Source of the DNA: CBDFGQ01 sp965247295
GTDB lineage: Bacteria > Chloroflexota > Dehalococcoidia > Lucifugimonadales > JAGWBF01
Direction of reading: 5' to 3'
DNA length: 64,000 bases
Assembly (NCBI GenBank): GCA_965247295.1
Contig: CBDFGQ010000006.1
Span: 186,001-250,000 of the forward strand
This document shows, one piece after another, positions 48,430 to 57,627 of the stretch. Made by a program: the position numbers and the translations under genes. The number at the start of each line of letters is the position of its first letter. The first letter of the stretch is position 1. Below the pieces are notes generated by a model, which searched no databases, was not told where the DNA came from, and was given only the letters and a program-made list of their open reading frames with translations.

Positions 48430-51400
48430 ATGACTCTTGGCATACAGGACATCGTAGAGGTAAGGGCGCAGATAAGGCCCCGGGGCGCTGGGGGCAGAGA
48501 GTTCGGGAGAACGCTGCTGCTCACCACCGACCCCACAATGGACGCTGGTGCGGGCAGGGTAGGGGTCTTTTCCAGCATGGACGAGGTAGCCAGGGTATTT
48601 ACTGCGGACTCCGTACCCTATCAAGCGGCCCAGGTCTACTTCTCTCAGGTTCCCTATCCCCGGAACCTGGTGATAGGCCGCTGGATCAACACGAGGGAGT
48701 CGGCTGGGCTGACCGGGGGCATCCCCAGAGCTTTGGAGCAGATAATAGGCAGCCCCACCGTGGTCAGGGGCAGTGGTACTGTGGCGTCTTTAAAGACATT
48801 CTACGGACGCGCCACGGTGCTGACCGGCGCGGGGATGGTGGCTGATTTGGTCAACTTCCACGGACGCGCCACGGTGCTGACCGGCGCGGGGATGGTGGCT
48901 GATTTGGTCAACTTCCACGGACGCGCCACGGTGCTGACCGGCACGGGCACGGTGGCTGATTTGGTCAACTTCCACGGACGCGCCACCGTAGTCACCGGCA
49001 CGGGCACGGTGGCTGATTTGGTCAACTTCCATGGTCGCGCCACCGTAGTCACCGGCACGGGCACGGTTGCGTCCCTGACGACGCTTCAGGGCATCACCAG
49101 CGGGACCGTCACCTTCCTGGGCCAGACGGTCACCGGACTAGATTTCTCCTCGGACACCGACCTCGACGGTGTGGCCACCACGCTCCAGACCGCGCTCAGA
49201 GCCACCAGCTCCACAGACCTGGACAACGTAGAGGTCGACTACGATAGCACCGCTTCGGCCTTCGTCGTCACTCTGCCTCTAGACAGCAGCGGGGTTGTGC
49301 CCACCGCAAGCGCCGCCTTCACCGGGGACGACGCGGATGAGCTAGGGTTGGATACCGCAACCATCGTCAACGGTGTGGATGCCATACAGTCCGGGAGCGT
49401 TACCTTCCTAAGCCAAACATTGACGGGCCTAGACTTCTCCAGCGTCACCGACCTCGACGATGTGGCCTCCACGCTCCAGACGGCGCTCCGGGCCACCAGC
49501 TCTATGGCCCTGGACAACGCGGAAGTCACCTACGACAGCACCGGGGCGGCATTCGTGGTGACGATCCCCCTCGACAGCAGCGGAGAGGCAACCAGCGTCA
49601 GTGCGGCCTTCACTGGGACCGAGTCCGACGAGCTAGGTCTGGATACTGCCACCATCGTCAACGGTGTGGATGCCATACAGTCCGGGAGCGTTACGTTCCT
49701 TTCGGAGACGGTAACTGGCCTAGATTTCTCCGCCGTCACCGACTACGACGGCGTGGCCTCCGTGCTTCAGACCGCTCTACGGGCCACCAGCTCCACGGAT
49801 CTGGACAACGTAGAAGTCGTCTACGACAGCGACGCCGCGGGGTTCGTGGTGACGATCCCCCTCGACAGCAGCGGAGAGGCAACCATAGTGGACGGCGTAA
49901 GCGCCATACAGTCCGGGAGCGTTACGCTCCTGGATGAGACCTTCTCCAGTCTGGACTTCTCCGCTGTCACGGACTACGACGACGTGGCTTCCGTGCTCCA
50001 GGATGCTCTCCGCTCTGCATCTGTGACGGCCCTGGCTTCCGTGGAGGTGGCCTATCAAGGCGGGGTGTTCGTGGTGACGATCCCCCTCGACAGCCAGGGA
50101 GCGGCGACCAGCGTCAGCGGGGCCTTCACCGGGGCAACCGCCGACGAGCTGGGTCTGGACACCGCAACCATCGTAGACGGTGTGGACACCATCAAGAGCG
50201 GCAGCGTCACCTTCCTTTCGGAAACGTTGACCGGCCTGGATTTCTCCGCCGTCACCGACTACGACGAAGTGGCCTCTGTGCTCCAGACGGCGCTGCGTGG
50301 GGCCACGGGCACGACGCTTGATGCTGTCGAGGTCACCTACGACAGCGGCGCCTCGGCCTTCGTGGTCACAATCCCGCTGGCGACCGATGGCTCGGCGACC
50401 AGCGTCAGCGCGGCCTTCACCGGGGCAACCGCCGACGAGGTGGGCCTGGATACGGTCACGATTGAAGACGGCATAGACACTATCACCGCCGGCAGCGTGA
50501 TGTTCCACGGTGCAAGCCTTACTGGTCTGGACTTGAGCTCCGTGGCGGGATACGACGATGTGGCTGCTGTGGTCCAGAACGCTCTGCGGGGAAGCTCCGT
50601 CGCCACCCTTGATGCAGTAGAGGTGGAGCACGACGGCTCGCAGTTCGTCCTCACCCTTCCTCTTGGCTTAGACGGGTCCGCCACTGAGGTGAGCGGCCCC
50701 TTCACCGGAGAGCATGCCGACGAACTGGGCCTGGGTACAGTGGAAATCACCGCCGGAGTGGACGGTATAGGAGCAGGCTCTCTCACCTGGCATGGCTCCT
50801 CCATCCCTGTAGACTTCACCGGCGCTGACTCTTACGGCGACGTGGCCAGCACGCTCCAGACGGCCCTCAGAGCGGTGAGAGCGGCGGCAAGAGCGGACCT
50901 TCGGAGCGCAACGGTTGAGTTCGACCCCGTCGGATTCTTCCGGGTGCGGCTCGGTTTCGATTCGACAAGCGGTGACCCCTATGCCATCAACGGCTTCATG
51001 GCGGACGATGCCCAGGAGCCAGCTTCGGCCCTTGGATTGGATAGCATATCGGGGGGCGGCATCGTCCAGGGTCAAGCCTCGGAGCCCATCGAGGACGCGA
51101 TGGACGCCATCAGCGGGCTGGACGATGGCTGGTACTTCGTTACGGTGGCCTCGAGCATCACCACGGGTGCAGACCTGCTCTCCCTGTCTCGGTGGGTCCA
51201 GGCCAAGGTCCACATGCTGGCGTTGGATGTGGTGGACGAGGGTGTCCTGACGCCTAACGAGTCCACCAGCCTGGCGGCGCAGCTATCCGCCCTGGAGCAG
51301 CAGAGGACCTTCCTGGTCTGGTCTAGAACCAGGGACAACAAGGCTCTGTCGCTGGCCGGGAGGCTCTCCAGCGTGAACTTCGATGGTCAGAACACGCTGA

Positions 51401-51945
51401 TCACGCCCAAGTTCAAAAGCCTGCCTGCGACTACCCCGGACATCGTGACGACCGCCCATAAGGGGGAGCTGGACCGGAAGTGGGTCGGGTACTACACCCG
51501 CTTTGGCCCGGATGCCATCTTCGCGGAAGGCTGGACGCAATCCGGCGACTGGATCGACGTTCGGTATTGGCTGGACTGGATCACCAAGGCTATGCAGAGC
51601 GAGGTGTACAACCTGCTCAGGCAACATCCAACTAGGGTGCCGCAGACAGCCGAGGGACTGGCCAGCATAGAGGCAGCCATCGAGCGGGTGTGTGAGGCGG
51701 GCCGCAGGAACGGCGGCATCGCTCCGGGCCGAGTGTCCGAGGCAGTCGCTAACGACATACGGCTGGCCACGAACAACCCGGCCTTCGAGGGGTTCCTGCC
51801 AACGGGGTATCTGGTGGCAATAGGCTCCATAGCAAATCAGCTACAGATAAACCGCGACGCCCGCAGGAGCCCGACGATCCGGGTATGGTTGAAGGGCAGC
51901 GGAGCCATGCACCACATAACCATCGGACTGGTATTTACTGGGTAG
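48430..51945 (+). CDS. tail sheath protein (DUF3383-like) with repeat insertion
   Basis: A 1171-residue homologue of 15377-19309. The sheath halves are residues 1-105 and about 881-1171. Between them are six short units (107-220) and seven long domains starting at 49090, 49372, 49663, 49894, 50179, 50470 and 50755, the last being the divergent native copy. The third is 60 bp shorter. The later domains (50179 on) are more divergent than those in prophage 1, so amplification has gone on independently. Domains and flanks remain in frame. Confidence 0.85.
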   Translation: MTLGIQDIVEVRAQIRPRGAGGREFGRTLLLTTDPTMDAGAGRVGVFSSMDEVARVFTADSVPYQAAQVYFSQVPYPRNLVIGRWINTRESAGLTGGIPRALEQIIGSPTVVRGSGTVASLKTFYGRATVLTGAGMVADLVNFHGRATVLTGAGMVADLVNFHGRATVLTGTGTVADLVNFHGRATVVTGTGTVADLVNFHGRATVVTGTGTVASLTTLQGITSGTVTFLGQTVTGLDFSSDTDLDGVATTLQTALRATSSTDLDNVEVDYDSTASAFVVTLPLDSSGVVPTASAAFTGDDADELGLDTATIVNGVDAIQSGSVTFLSQTLTGLDFSSVTDLDDVASTLQTALRATSSMALDNAEVTYDSTGAAFVVTIPLDSSGEATSVSAAFTGTESDELGLDTATIVNGVDAIQSGSVTFLSETVTGLDFSAVTDYDGVASVLQTALRATSSTDLDNVEVVYDSDAAGFVVTIPLDSSGEATIVDGVSAIQSGSVTLLDETFSSLDFSAVTDYDDVASVLQDALRSASVTALASVEVAYQGGVFVVTIPLDSQGAATSVSGAFTGATADELGLDTATIVDGVDTIKSGSVTFLSETLTGLDFSAVTDYDEVASVLQTALRGATGTTLDAVEVTYDSGASAFVVTIPLATDGSATSVSAAFTGATADEVGLDTVTIEDGIDTITAGSVMFHGASLTGLDLSSVAGYDDVAAVVQNALRGSSVATLDAVEVEHDGSQFVLTLPLGLDGSATEVSGPFTGEHADELGLGTVEITAGVDGIGAGSLTWHGSSIPVDFTGADSYGDVASTLQTALRAVRAAARADLRSATVEFDPVGFFRVRLGFDSTSGDPYAINGFMADDAQEPASALGLDSISGGGIVQGQASEPIEDAMDAISGLDDGWYFVTVASSITTGADLLSLSRWVQAKVHMLALDVVDEGVLTPNESTSLAAQLSALEQQRTFLVWSRTRDNKALSLAGRLSSVNFDGQNTLITPKFKSLPATTPDIVTTAHKGELDRKWVGYYTRFGPDAIFAEGWTQSGDWIDVRYWLDWITKAMQSEVYNLLRQHPTRVPQTAEGLASIEAAIERVCEAGRRNGGIAPGRVSEAVANDIRLATNNPAFEGFLPTGYLVAIGSIANQLQINRDARRSPTIRVWLKGSGAMHHITIGLVFTG
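48748..51070 (+). repeat. short and long repeat arrays in the prophage 2 sheath
   Basis: Six 57-bp units run from 48748 to 49089, followed by seven domains to about 51070. The block 48810-49240 is almost identical in DNA to 15820-16250 in the other sheath, much closer than the sheath ends, which suggests gene conversion. Confidence 0.88.
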
Positions 51946-51956
51946 GAGGAAGAACA

Positions 51957-52460
51957 ATGTTTTTCTCGTTGCAAGACGTAACGTTTACTCTAAACGGCCA
52001 CGTCGTGGAGGGTGAGACTCTAAACGGCGACACCGTGGAGGGTGAGCAAATCATAAGGGGCTGGTCTGAGGACACGGACGCCCTCACACTGCCGGACGCA
52101 TTCGAGTTCGCCAGCGTCCGGCGCGGCGCGACCGGAAAGATGGCGGCATTCAGCACAGGGGATAGGGGCGGCCCGGTAACGCTCAAGCTGATGCCCAACT
52201 CCCCCTCGGTGCCGTTCTTGATGAACCAGGTGACGCGGATTCTGGTGGATAAGGCCGAAGTGATCTGGGACGGTAGCGTAAAGCACAAAAGGACCGACGC
52301 CAGCGTTACGCTCAGTCGGGGCGTCCTCGTCTCTGGCCCTTTGTGGTACACGATGGGCAAGGGTGAGGCGGGCAATCCCACCTTCACGTGGGAGTTCGAG
52401 CAGATCATCCCCGACTTTGCCAAGGTGAACTTCGCAGACTTGCCGTTGCTAGGGACGTAA
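51957..52460 (+). CDS. tail tube protein (DUF3277-like)
   Basis: A 167-residue protein from the ATG at 51957 after AGGAGGAAG. It shares LPDAFEFASVRRGATGKMAAFSTGDRGGPVTLKLMPNSPS and FTWEFEQIIPDF with 19325-19783. A 30-bp direct duplication (51988-52017 and 52018-52047) repeats the peptide TLNGHVVEGE as TLNGDTVEGE and lengthens the N-terminus. Confidence 0.8.
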   Translation: MFFSLQDVTFTLNGHVVEGETLNGDTVEGEQIIRGWSEDTDALTLPDAFEFASVRRGATGKMAAFSTGDRGGPVTLKLMPNSPSVPFLMNQVTRILVDKAEVIWDGSVKHKRTDASVTLSRGVLVSGPLWYTMGKGEAGNPTFTWEFEQIIPDFAKVNFADLPLLGT

Positions 52461-52472
52461 GGGGGAAACTAG

Positions 52473-52943
52473 ATGGTAACGCTTAACGGAATAGGCGGCG
52501 ACCTAACAAAGACCGAGTTCGAGATCGGCGGGACACGATTTGCCGTTGCCAAGCTGCCGGCGATGGCGGGCTTCGACCTCCTGGAAGCGATCAGGCACGA
52601 GCTGGGCAAGTCCCGGGCTCTGTCCCTGCCCACAGAAGTGTTGAAGGAGGACGACAGGTCGATAGCAGCCTTCCTCAAGATCGTGCTGTCGCTGGACCCT
52701 GGGTTTGTGCGCCAGGTGCGCCAGAAGCTATTCGAAAAGGTAGCCTTCTCCAACACGCGGGTTCCCACTCCGCAGCAGCTAGCTGGGGCCGAGGAGATGG
52801 CCTTCGACGGTCTGGAGCCCATAGCGATCTACGAAGTGCTGGCGCGGAGTGCAGCCGTAAATTTTACGCCGTCCTTAGACGCCCTCGTCTCCAGGTTGAG
52901 AGACGCCCCCCTGGTTTCGAGCCCGTCCGCCCCCTCGGAATAA
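52473..52943 (+). CDS. tail assembly chaperone, short form
   Basis: A 156-residue homologue of 19786-20247: FEIGGTRFAVAKLPAMAGFDLLEAIRHELGKS and LEPIAIYEVLARSAAVNFTP. The slippery A AAT TTT lies at 52859-52865 in the correct phase. Confidence 0.8.
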   Translation: MVTLNGIGGDLTKTEFEIGGTRFAVAKLPAMAGFDLLEAIRHELGKSRALSLPTEVLKEDDRSIAAFLKIVLSLDPGFVRQVRQKLFEKVAFSNTRVPTPQQLAGAEEMAFDGLEPIAIYEVLARSAAVNFTPSLDALVSRLRDAPLVSSPSAPSE

Positions 52944-53071
52944 ATCCCTTCTTCGGCGCTCTCATAGACGCTGAGCTGGCTGAATACCTGGACCTCAAGA
53001 ATACCTTGGACCTGGACGAAGCCATGGAACTCCACGAGCAGTTGACCGCGAGGATTGAGAACGACCATTGA
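52473..53071 (+). CDS. tail assembly chaperone, -1 frameshift form, prematurely stopped
   Basis: A -1 shift at 52859-52865 adds 68 residues, including PPGFEPVRPLGINPFFGALIDAELA and LDLDEAMELHEQLTARIENDH, homologous to the prophage 1 extension. A TGA at 53069-53071 stands where prophage 1 has Arg; beyond it the frame stays open with the matching Lys-rich end (AEKKAKEKR) to a TAG at 53111-53113. So the last 14 residues are lost by a single base change. The fusion would be about 199 residues. Confidence 0.75.
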
Positions 53072-53123
53072 GCTCACGAGGCCGCAGAAAAGAAGGCCAA
53101 GGAGAAGCGGTAGGAGGAGCAAT

Positions 53124-53498
53124 ATGATAATCCCGGCAGAAACCCTGACCGTTACCCTAAACGGTCACGTAGTGCTGGGACTCAGCGCACTCGATATTCC
53201 CGATACTGTTGAGCTTGCCACTGTCCACAGGGGAGCCACCGGCGACCACGGTGGGGCCGTTGCTGTTACACTGCAACCTGGCGCCCCATCGCTGGCGCTC
53301 TTCCAGCAGCAGATGAAGGTGATAACCGGTGGCGGCATCGTGAACTGGGAAGGGAGCGTCAAGGACGCCAAGCATGGATCTGTTCTGAGGCTCATGCACG
53401 GCGTGATGACGAGCGCGCCGATGGGAACGCTCATGGACGAGACGGCTGAAAAGACCTTCACATTCGAGTTTGAGAGACTGTACTACGAGGTCATCTAG
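53124..53498 (+). CDS. second tube-like tail protein
   Basis: A 124-residue homologue of 20435-20833 after TAGGAGGAGC. It retains IPAETLTVTLNGHVVLGLSALDIPDTVEL, VNWEGSVKDAKHG and FTFEFERLYYEVI but lacks eight residues of the TGD loop. High identity between the two prophages at both ends of the gene. Confidence 0.75.
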   Translation: MIIPAETLTVTLNGHVVLGLSALDIPDTVELATVHRGATGDHGGAVAVTLQPGAPSLALFQQQMKVITGGGIVNWEGSVKDAKHGSVLRLMHGVMTSAPMGTLMDETAEKTFTFEFERLYYEVI

Positions 53499-53541
53499 CC
53501 ACCGTGAGAACTTGGTTCTAGTGTCTAAGTTAGGAGGCGCC

Positions 53542-53823
53542 ATGACCAAGGAAACCCGTATCGTGTTTAGCCTGGAGGACCTGGTGAGTGTCCGATTCCA
53601 GTGTTCCAAGTGCCAGGGGGAAGTCGTGCAGCGATTCGATGGACGCCATTGGCGGCTGCCCACATCTTGCCCTTTGTGCCTTGCCAGGTGGGACGAACGC
53701 GATAGCCTCAGGACGGAACTCGACGAACTGCTTCTCATGATGCGGAACCTTTGCGATCGACCAGACTCGAATATCAGTCTCCGGTTCGAGCTGGACGGCG
53801 CTGCTGTGGAGACGGAGGGCTAG
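53542..53823 (+). CDS. small zinc-ribbon protein
   Basis: A 93-residue homologue of 20849-21130 from the ATG at 53542 after AGGAGG. Two CxxC pairs (FQCSKCQGEVV and SCPLCLARWD) and the closing LRFELDGAAVETEG are conserved. Unknown function in tail assembly. Confidence 0.65.
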   Translation: MTKETRIVFSLEDLVSVRFQCSKCQGEVVQRFDGRHWRLPTSCPLCLARWDERDSLRTELDELLLMMRNLCDRPDSNISLRFELDGAAVETEG

Positions 53824-53828
53824 CAGGA

Positions 53829-53902
53829 ATGGGGTGGTTGAAGAAGCTCTTTGGATGTCACAAGGAGCATGAAGGCCCGCCACTGAGGTCGGACGTAAAT
53901 AG
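53829..53902 (+). pseudogene. 5' fragment of a small gene cut by the IS
   Basis: An ATG at 53829 opens MGWLKKLFGCHKEHEGPPLRSDV, an amphipathic start with a Cys/His pair, and then runs into the IS at 53903. Its remainder and the start of the tape-measure gene are missing on the other side. Confidence 0.5.
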
Positions 53903-53917
53903 TGGACACCAAACCTT

Positions 53918-54781
53918 TCATGCTGCTGGTAGTCCGGCATAGAATCTCTGCTCATACGCCGCGGGTGACAGGAACCCCAGCCTGGCCTGGCGGCGCTGGC
54001 GGTTATAGAAGAGCTCGATATATTCCGTGATCTCTCGAGCTGCCTCCTGCCTGCTTCTGTAATGACGGTGGTGGACCAACTCCTGCTTGAGTGTGGCCCA
54101 GAAGCTCTCCATCGGAGCATTATCAAAGCAGTTCCCCTTCCCGCTCATGGAAGATCGCAGGCCAGACCGCTCGAGAAAACCTCTGTATTCCTGGGAGCAA
54201 TACTGACTGCCTCGGTCAGAGTGATGCATCAGGCCCCTCGCTGGACGTTTGGCTCTCAGCGCCCGCAATAGAGACTGACTAACCAGGTTCTTGGTCATCC
54301 GCTCTCCCATGGCATAGCCCACAATCTCTCCGGTGAACAGGTCCTTGTGGCCCGCCAGATATAGCCAGCCCTCATCGGTCGGTATATAGGTGATGTCACT
54401 CACCCACACAGTGTTCGGCCTCCAGACCTTGAACTGCTGGCCCAATATGTTATCCGCAACCGGTAGTCTGTGCCCGGAGTCGGTGGTGGCCTTGAATCTC
54501 CTCTTCTGCCTGCAGCGTATGCCAAGCTTCTTTCGGATACGCTTGATGCGACAGATGCCCACCCGAACGCCATGCTCCGCCAGGTCGCGCTGTAACCGTT
54601 CCGGGCCATAGGTCTGTCTCGTCCGCTTGTGGGCTGCCCTGATCTCCAGCTCCAGCCGCACTTCCTCCTGTGCTCGCCTGGACGATGGCCGGTCCACCCA
54701 GGCATAGTAGCCACTGGCCGATACGTTCAACAACCGGCCCAAGACACATTTGGGGTAGTCGAGCCGCAGTTCTTTCATCAT
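53918..54781 (-). CDS. IS3-family transposase, OrfB (DDE integrase)
   Basis: A 287-residue protein with HTH_21 (RAAHKRTRQTYGPERLQRDLAEHGVRVG) and the rve core: Asp in VWVSDITYIP, Asp in MHHSDRGSQYCS and Glu in NAPMESFWATLKQELVHH. The end LGFLSPAAYEQRFYAG is intact. It overlaps OrfA by four bases. Confidence 0.93.
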   Translation of the reverse strand: MMKELRLDYPKCVLGRLLNVSASGYYAWVDRPSSRRAQEEVRLELEIRAAHKRTRQTYGPERLQRDLAEHGVRVGICRIKRIRKKLGIRCRQKRRFKATTDSGHRLPVADNILGQQFKVWRPNTVWVSDITYIPTDEGWLYLAGHKDLFTGEIVGYAMGERMTKNLVSQSLLRALRAKRPARGLMHHSDRGSQYCSQEYRGFLERSGLRSSMSGKGNCFDNAPMESFWATLKQELVHHRHYRSRQEAAREITEYIELFYNRQRRQARLGFLSPAAYEQRFYAGLPAA

Positions 54782-55092
54782 CGCGTACCGGGCAGCGACT
54801 CCCTGGCAAAGTACGCGGCTGCTTTTTTTAGTATGTCCCGCTCCATCTTCACTTCCGCCAGTTCCTTCTTCGTCCGGGCAAGGTCCATCTCTACTTCTGT
54901 CATGGGCCTGTACGTCTTGCCCACATCTCCCAGTTTGCCAGCCCTATGTGCCTTCACCCAGTACCCTAATGTCGATGGCGGCAAGGACAGCCGGCGGCCT
55001 GCCTCTGGCAATGATAGCTTCTCTTCTGTTACCAGCCTCACTGCTTCCTGCCGGAATTCCCTGCTGTACCTTCCTTGTGGAACCCTTTTCAT
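54778..55092 (-). CDS. IS3-family transposase, OrfA
   Basis: A 104-residue protein with the HTH YSREFRQEAVRLVTEEKLSLPEAGRRLSLPPSTLGYWVKAH and a coiled tail (ARTKKELAEVKMERDILKKAAAYFA). Complete; likely active together with OrfB. Confidence 0.92.
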   Translation of the reverse strand: MKRVPQGRYSREFRQEAVRLVTEEKLSLPEAGRRLSLPPSTLGYWVKAHRAGKLGDVGKTYRPMTEVEMDLARTKKELAEVKMERDILKKAAAYFARESLPGTR

Positions 55093-55136
55093 TCTGACAC
55101 CTCCGTCGTATTATCCTACTCCGACTTTGGTGTCCA

Positions 55137-56944
55137 TTTTTTCCATCCTACCTCACAACCCTGAGCAGGTGGCGACATACGCCCGTATCATCCAGAACGT
55201 CTTCGGCGGCGACGTGCAGGAAAATCTTGACATGTTGCTGCGAACCGCTAATCGGTCACCTTCGACATTTGCCGCGCTTGGGGAGTCGATTCAGTTCTCC
55301 GGACAAGCAGCGGTGGATGCAGGCATGAACCTCCGCACCTATCTTGCCATGCTCGGTAGTACGGCGGGCGCGGGGCGTTCGGTGGAATCGGTCAGCCAGG
55401 GAATGGCGGCGATGTTCGGGCGATTGGCGCTGGCGACAGAGAACACTGGTGTCGGCGGCAAAAGATTGATCGACGTGTTTGGAGATGTCGGCATCAATTT
55501 CCACGATGTGAAAGCCGCAATGGACGGTACATCGGAAGGCTTTATCAACGTCCTGCGCCTGATGAATGAGGCTGAGTTGTCAACCACCCAATTGACCGCC
55601 CTCCTTAGCACCTTGGCGGGTCACTCCTACGCGGCCTCTATATCTTATGCCGTGCAGAACCCGGAAAAGCTGGACGAGCTGCTAGCAGAAATAGGCTCAT
55701 CGACCGGCGAGATAGTGAGACAGCAGGAAATTATTCTGAGCGGCGCGTCCGGCGGGCTAAAGTTGATGATGGCCCAGATAGACACCCTGCTCAACCGCTT
55801 GGCCCAGCTTGGCGTCTTGACAGCCATAGAGAAGTTCACCCGTGGAATCAGCAAACTGGTGAGTTGGCTCACAGAGACGAATGAAGAGGGAGAGCTTGTG
55901 CGCGGCGGCCTTCTGCGAATGGTGACTATCATGGGCGGTCTGCTGGCAGCCCTGTTGCCCCTAGGAATAGCCCTCAAAGCCGTATCCTTCGCCCTCGGTG
56001 GGCTAATCCCAGCTCTCAAGTTTGCGGGTTTCTTCACGAGACTCTTTGGCTTGAATGCGCTGTTTGCTGCCGTAGCGAACTCCAACTTAATCGTGTCGCT
56101 GCGTGTGGCCGCTATCAATTTGAGAGCCTTCAACATAACGATGCTGTTCACGAGTGCCACAGCAAGGGTAATGTGGGCGTCGATTCTGGGACCAGTGGCA
56201 GCGCTTGCCGCCGTCGGCTTCGTGATCTACAAGTTCCGCAGGCAGATTCTTGGCGCCCTCAAGGCTGTGTGGAGCTGGATCAAGGGCAACTGGCCGCTCC
56301 TGGTAGGCATACTTCTGGGGCCATTCGGCATTGTGGGGGCGCTGATCTGGAAGTTCCGCGACCAGATACTCGGTGCGTTCCGGGAAGTGTGGGACTGGCT
56401 CAGGGACTCACCCATCTTCAGTCCAGTGATAGATGGGATTCAGGCCATCATCGACTTTGTGCGCGAGCTGCCGGGCAGGGTGTTGGGCATCCTCAAGGAC
56501 ATCCCCGGAATGATCGCAGATGCCATAAGGGACATACCAGGTCTTGGGGCTGCACTTGAGGTATTCACGGGGATTGCAGGCAAGGTGGGCAAGGTGTTTA
56601 GCGGGGCCGCAGGAGGGGTCGTTCCCGGACCGCTGGGTAGGCCGGTGCCCGCCATTATCCACGGTGGGGAGATGGTGCTGCCCACAGGGGCGTCCAACGT
56701 CCTCGCTCAGATGCTTGAAGGGTTCCGGCTCGGCCCCGCTGCTTTGCCGCAAGCGCCGCACTACTACGGCCAGATGTACAGGTCTTCGGTGACCAACCGG
56801 ACGGTAAACATCAACATAAATGAGCCCATTGTGATCCAGACCCAGGCGACGGACGCCCAGGGGATCGCCCAGGAGCTGCACGAGGCGATTGAAGACAAGA
56901 TTCGGAACGTCGCCTACGACCACGACGGGCCGGTAGAGCGCTGA
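55137..56944 (+). pseudogene. tape measure protein, 5'-truncated by the IS
   Basis: About 600 residues of the tape measure remain. The beginning (EQVATYARIIQNVFGGDVQENLDMLLRTA) aligns with residues of about 140 onwards of the prophage 1 protein; the first part is lost. The helical core, WPLLVGILLGPFGI (one copy instead of two), and the end GGVVPGPLGRPVPAIIHGGEMVLP are kept. The frame is open through the IS antisense, but no phage start remains, so the tail should not assemble normally. Confidence 0.85.
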
Positions 56945-57627
56945 TGGCGGCTAGCGTCATACAGAGCCCAGATTTCTTGCTCTTCCCCGGGAGTCATGCG
57001 CTGCCGAGCGCCCTGCTCAGGTCGCTACAGCCTCTTGCCTCCATTGCCGACGGGTTCATCTCCGAGGAACACGCCGTCAGGATCAGCAAGACCTCGTATC
57101 CCGTCGAGACGGGCGGGTCGCTCGTGGACCATGCGGTTGTACAGCCGCGCACGCTGAAGCTTGCGGGCTGGGTCTCGGACCTGCTGGCTCCTGAAGGGAG
57201 GCGGGGCAATCCGTCTCGCGGCAGTGATGCGTGGCTTCAGCTCAACCGGCTGGTCGAATCGAGGGAGCCGTTCCTGGCGGTCACAATGCTGGGCGCCTAC
57301 CCCTCAATGCTGATTACGTCGCTCAAGGCTCCGGTTGATAGAACCACGGGACGGGCGCTCCGCTTCGAGATGGAACTTGAGGAGGTGCAGTTCCGGTCAT
57401 TGGAGCGGGGCCAGCGTCCTCCTCCAGTGCGGATAGGCCCTGCCGAGGATAGGTCGGAGGAGGTTGACCTGGGAAAGATCAATGCTGTAGTGGTGCCCGT
57501 ACCAACGCCCGTAGCAGTTATGGCAATCAACGACCTGCAAGAGGAGCCAGAGGATGGTCCCTCAATCGGTGGTCGGATAGTCGGCGGTCTCATCAAGGCC
57601 GTAGGCAGTTTCTTTGGGATAGGGTAA
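56944..57627 (+). CDS. Dit-like baseplate protein
   Basis: A 227-residue homologue of 24142-24717: ISKTSYPVETGGSLVDHAVVQPRTLKLAGWVSD and AYPSMLITSLKAPVDRTTGRALRFEMELEEV. It has a longer, Val/Pro-rich C-terminus ending in a Gly/Phe helix. Its ATG shares a base with the tape-measure stop. Confidence 0.75.
   Translation: MAASVIQSPDFLLFPGSHALPSALLRSLQPLASIADGFISEEHAVRISKTSYPVETGGSLVDHAVVQPRTLKLAGWVSDLLAPEGRRGNPSRGSDAWLQLNRLVESREPFLAVTMLGAYPSMLITSLKAPVDRTTGRALRFEMELEEVQFRSLERGQRPPPVRIGPAEDRSEEVDLGKINAVVVPVPTPVAVMAINDLQEEPEDGPSIGGRIVGGLIKAVGSFFGIG

Larger units (their letters stand above)
53903..55136 (-). mobile_element. IS3-family insertion sequence (1234 bp)
   Basis: Perfect 11-base terminal repeats, TGGACACCAAA (53903-53913) and TTTGGTGTCCA (55126-55136), enclose two transposase frames. 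It differs from the IS at 34881. No target duplication is seen (AATAG versus TTTTT), and comparison with prophage 1 shows that the tape-measure start is missing, so a deletion accompanied the insertion. Confidence 0.9.

Noticed and set aside
53069..53071. TGA in the chaperone extension as a selenocysteine or recoding site
   Set aside because: The homologue has Arg there, no recoding element is evident, and prophage 2 has other damaged genes, so a nonsense change is simpler.
54629..55136. N-terminal 169 residues of the open frame 54629-56944
   Set aside because: This part is the IS3 element read antisense; the tape-measure homology starts only after the IS end at 55136.
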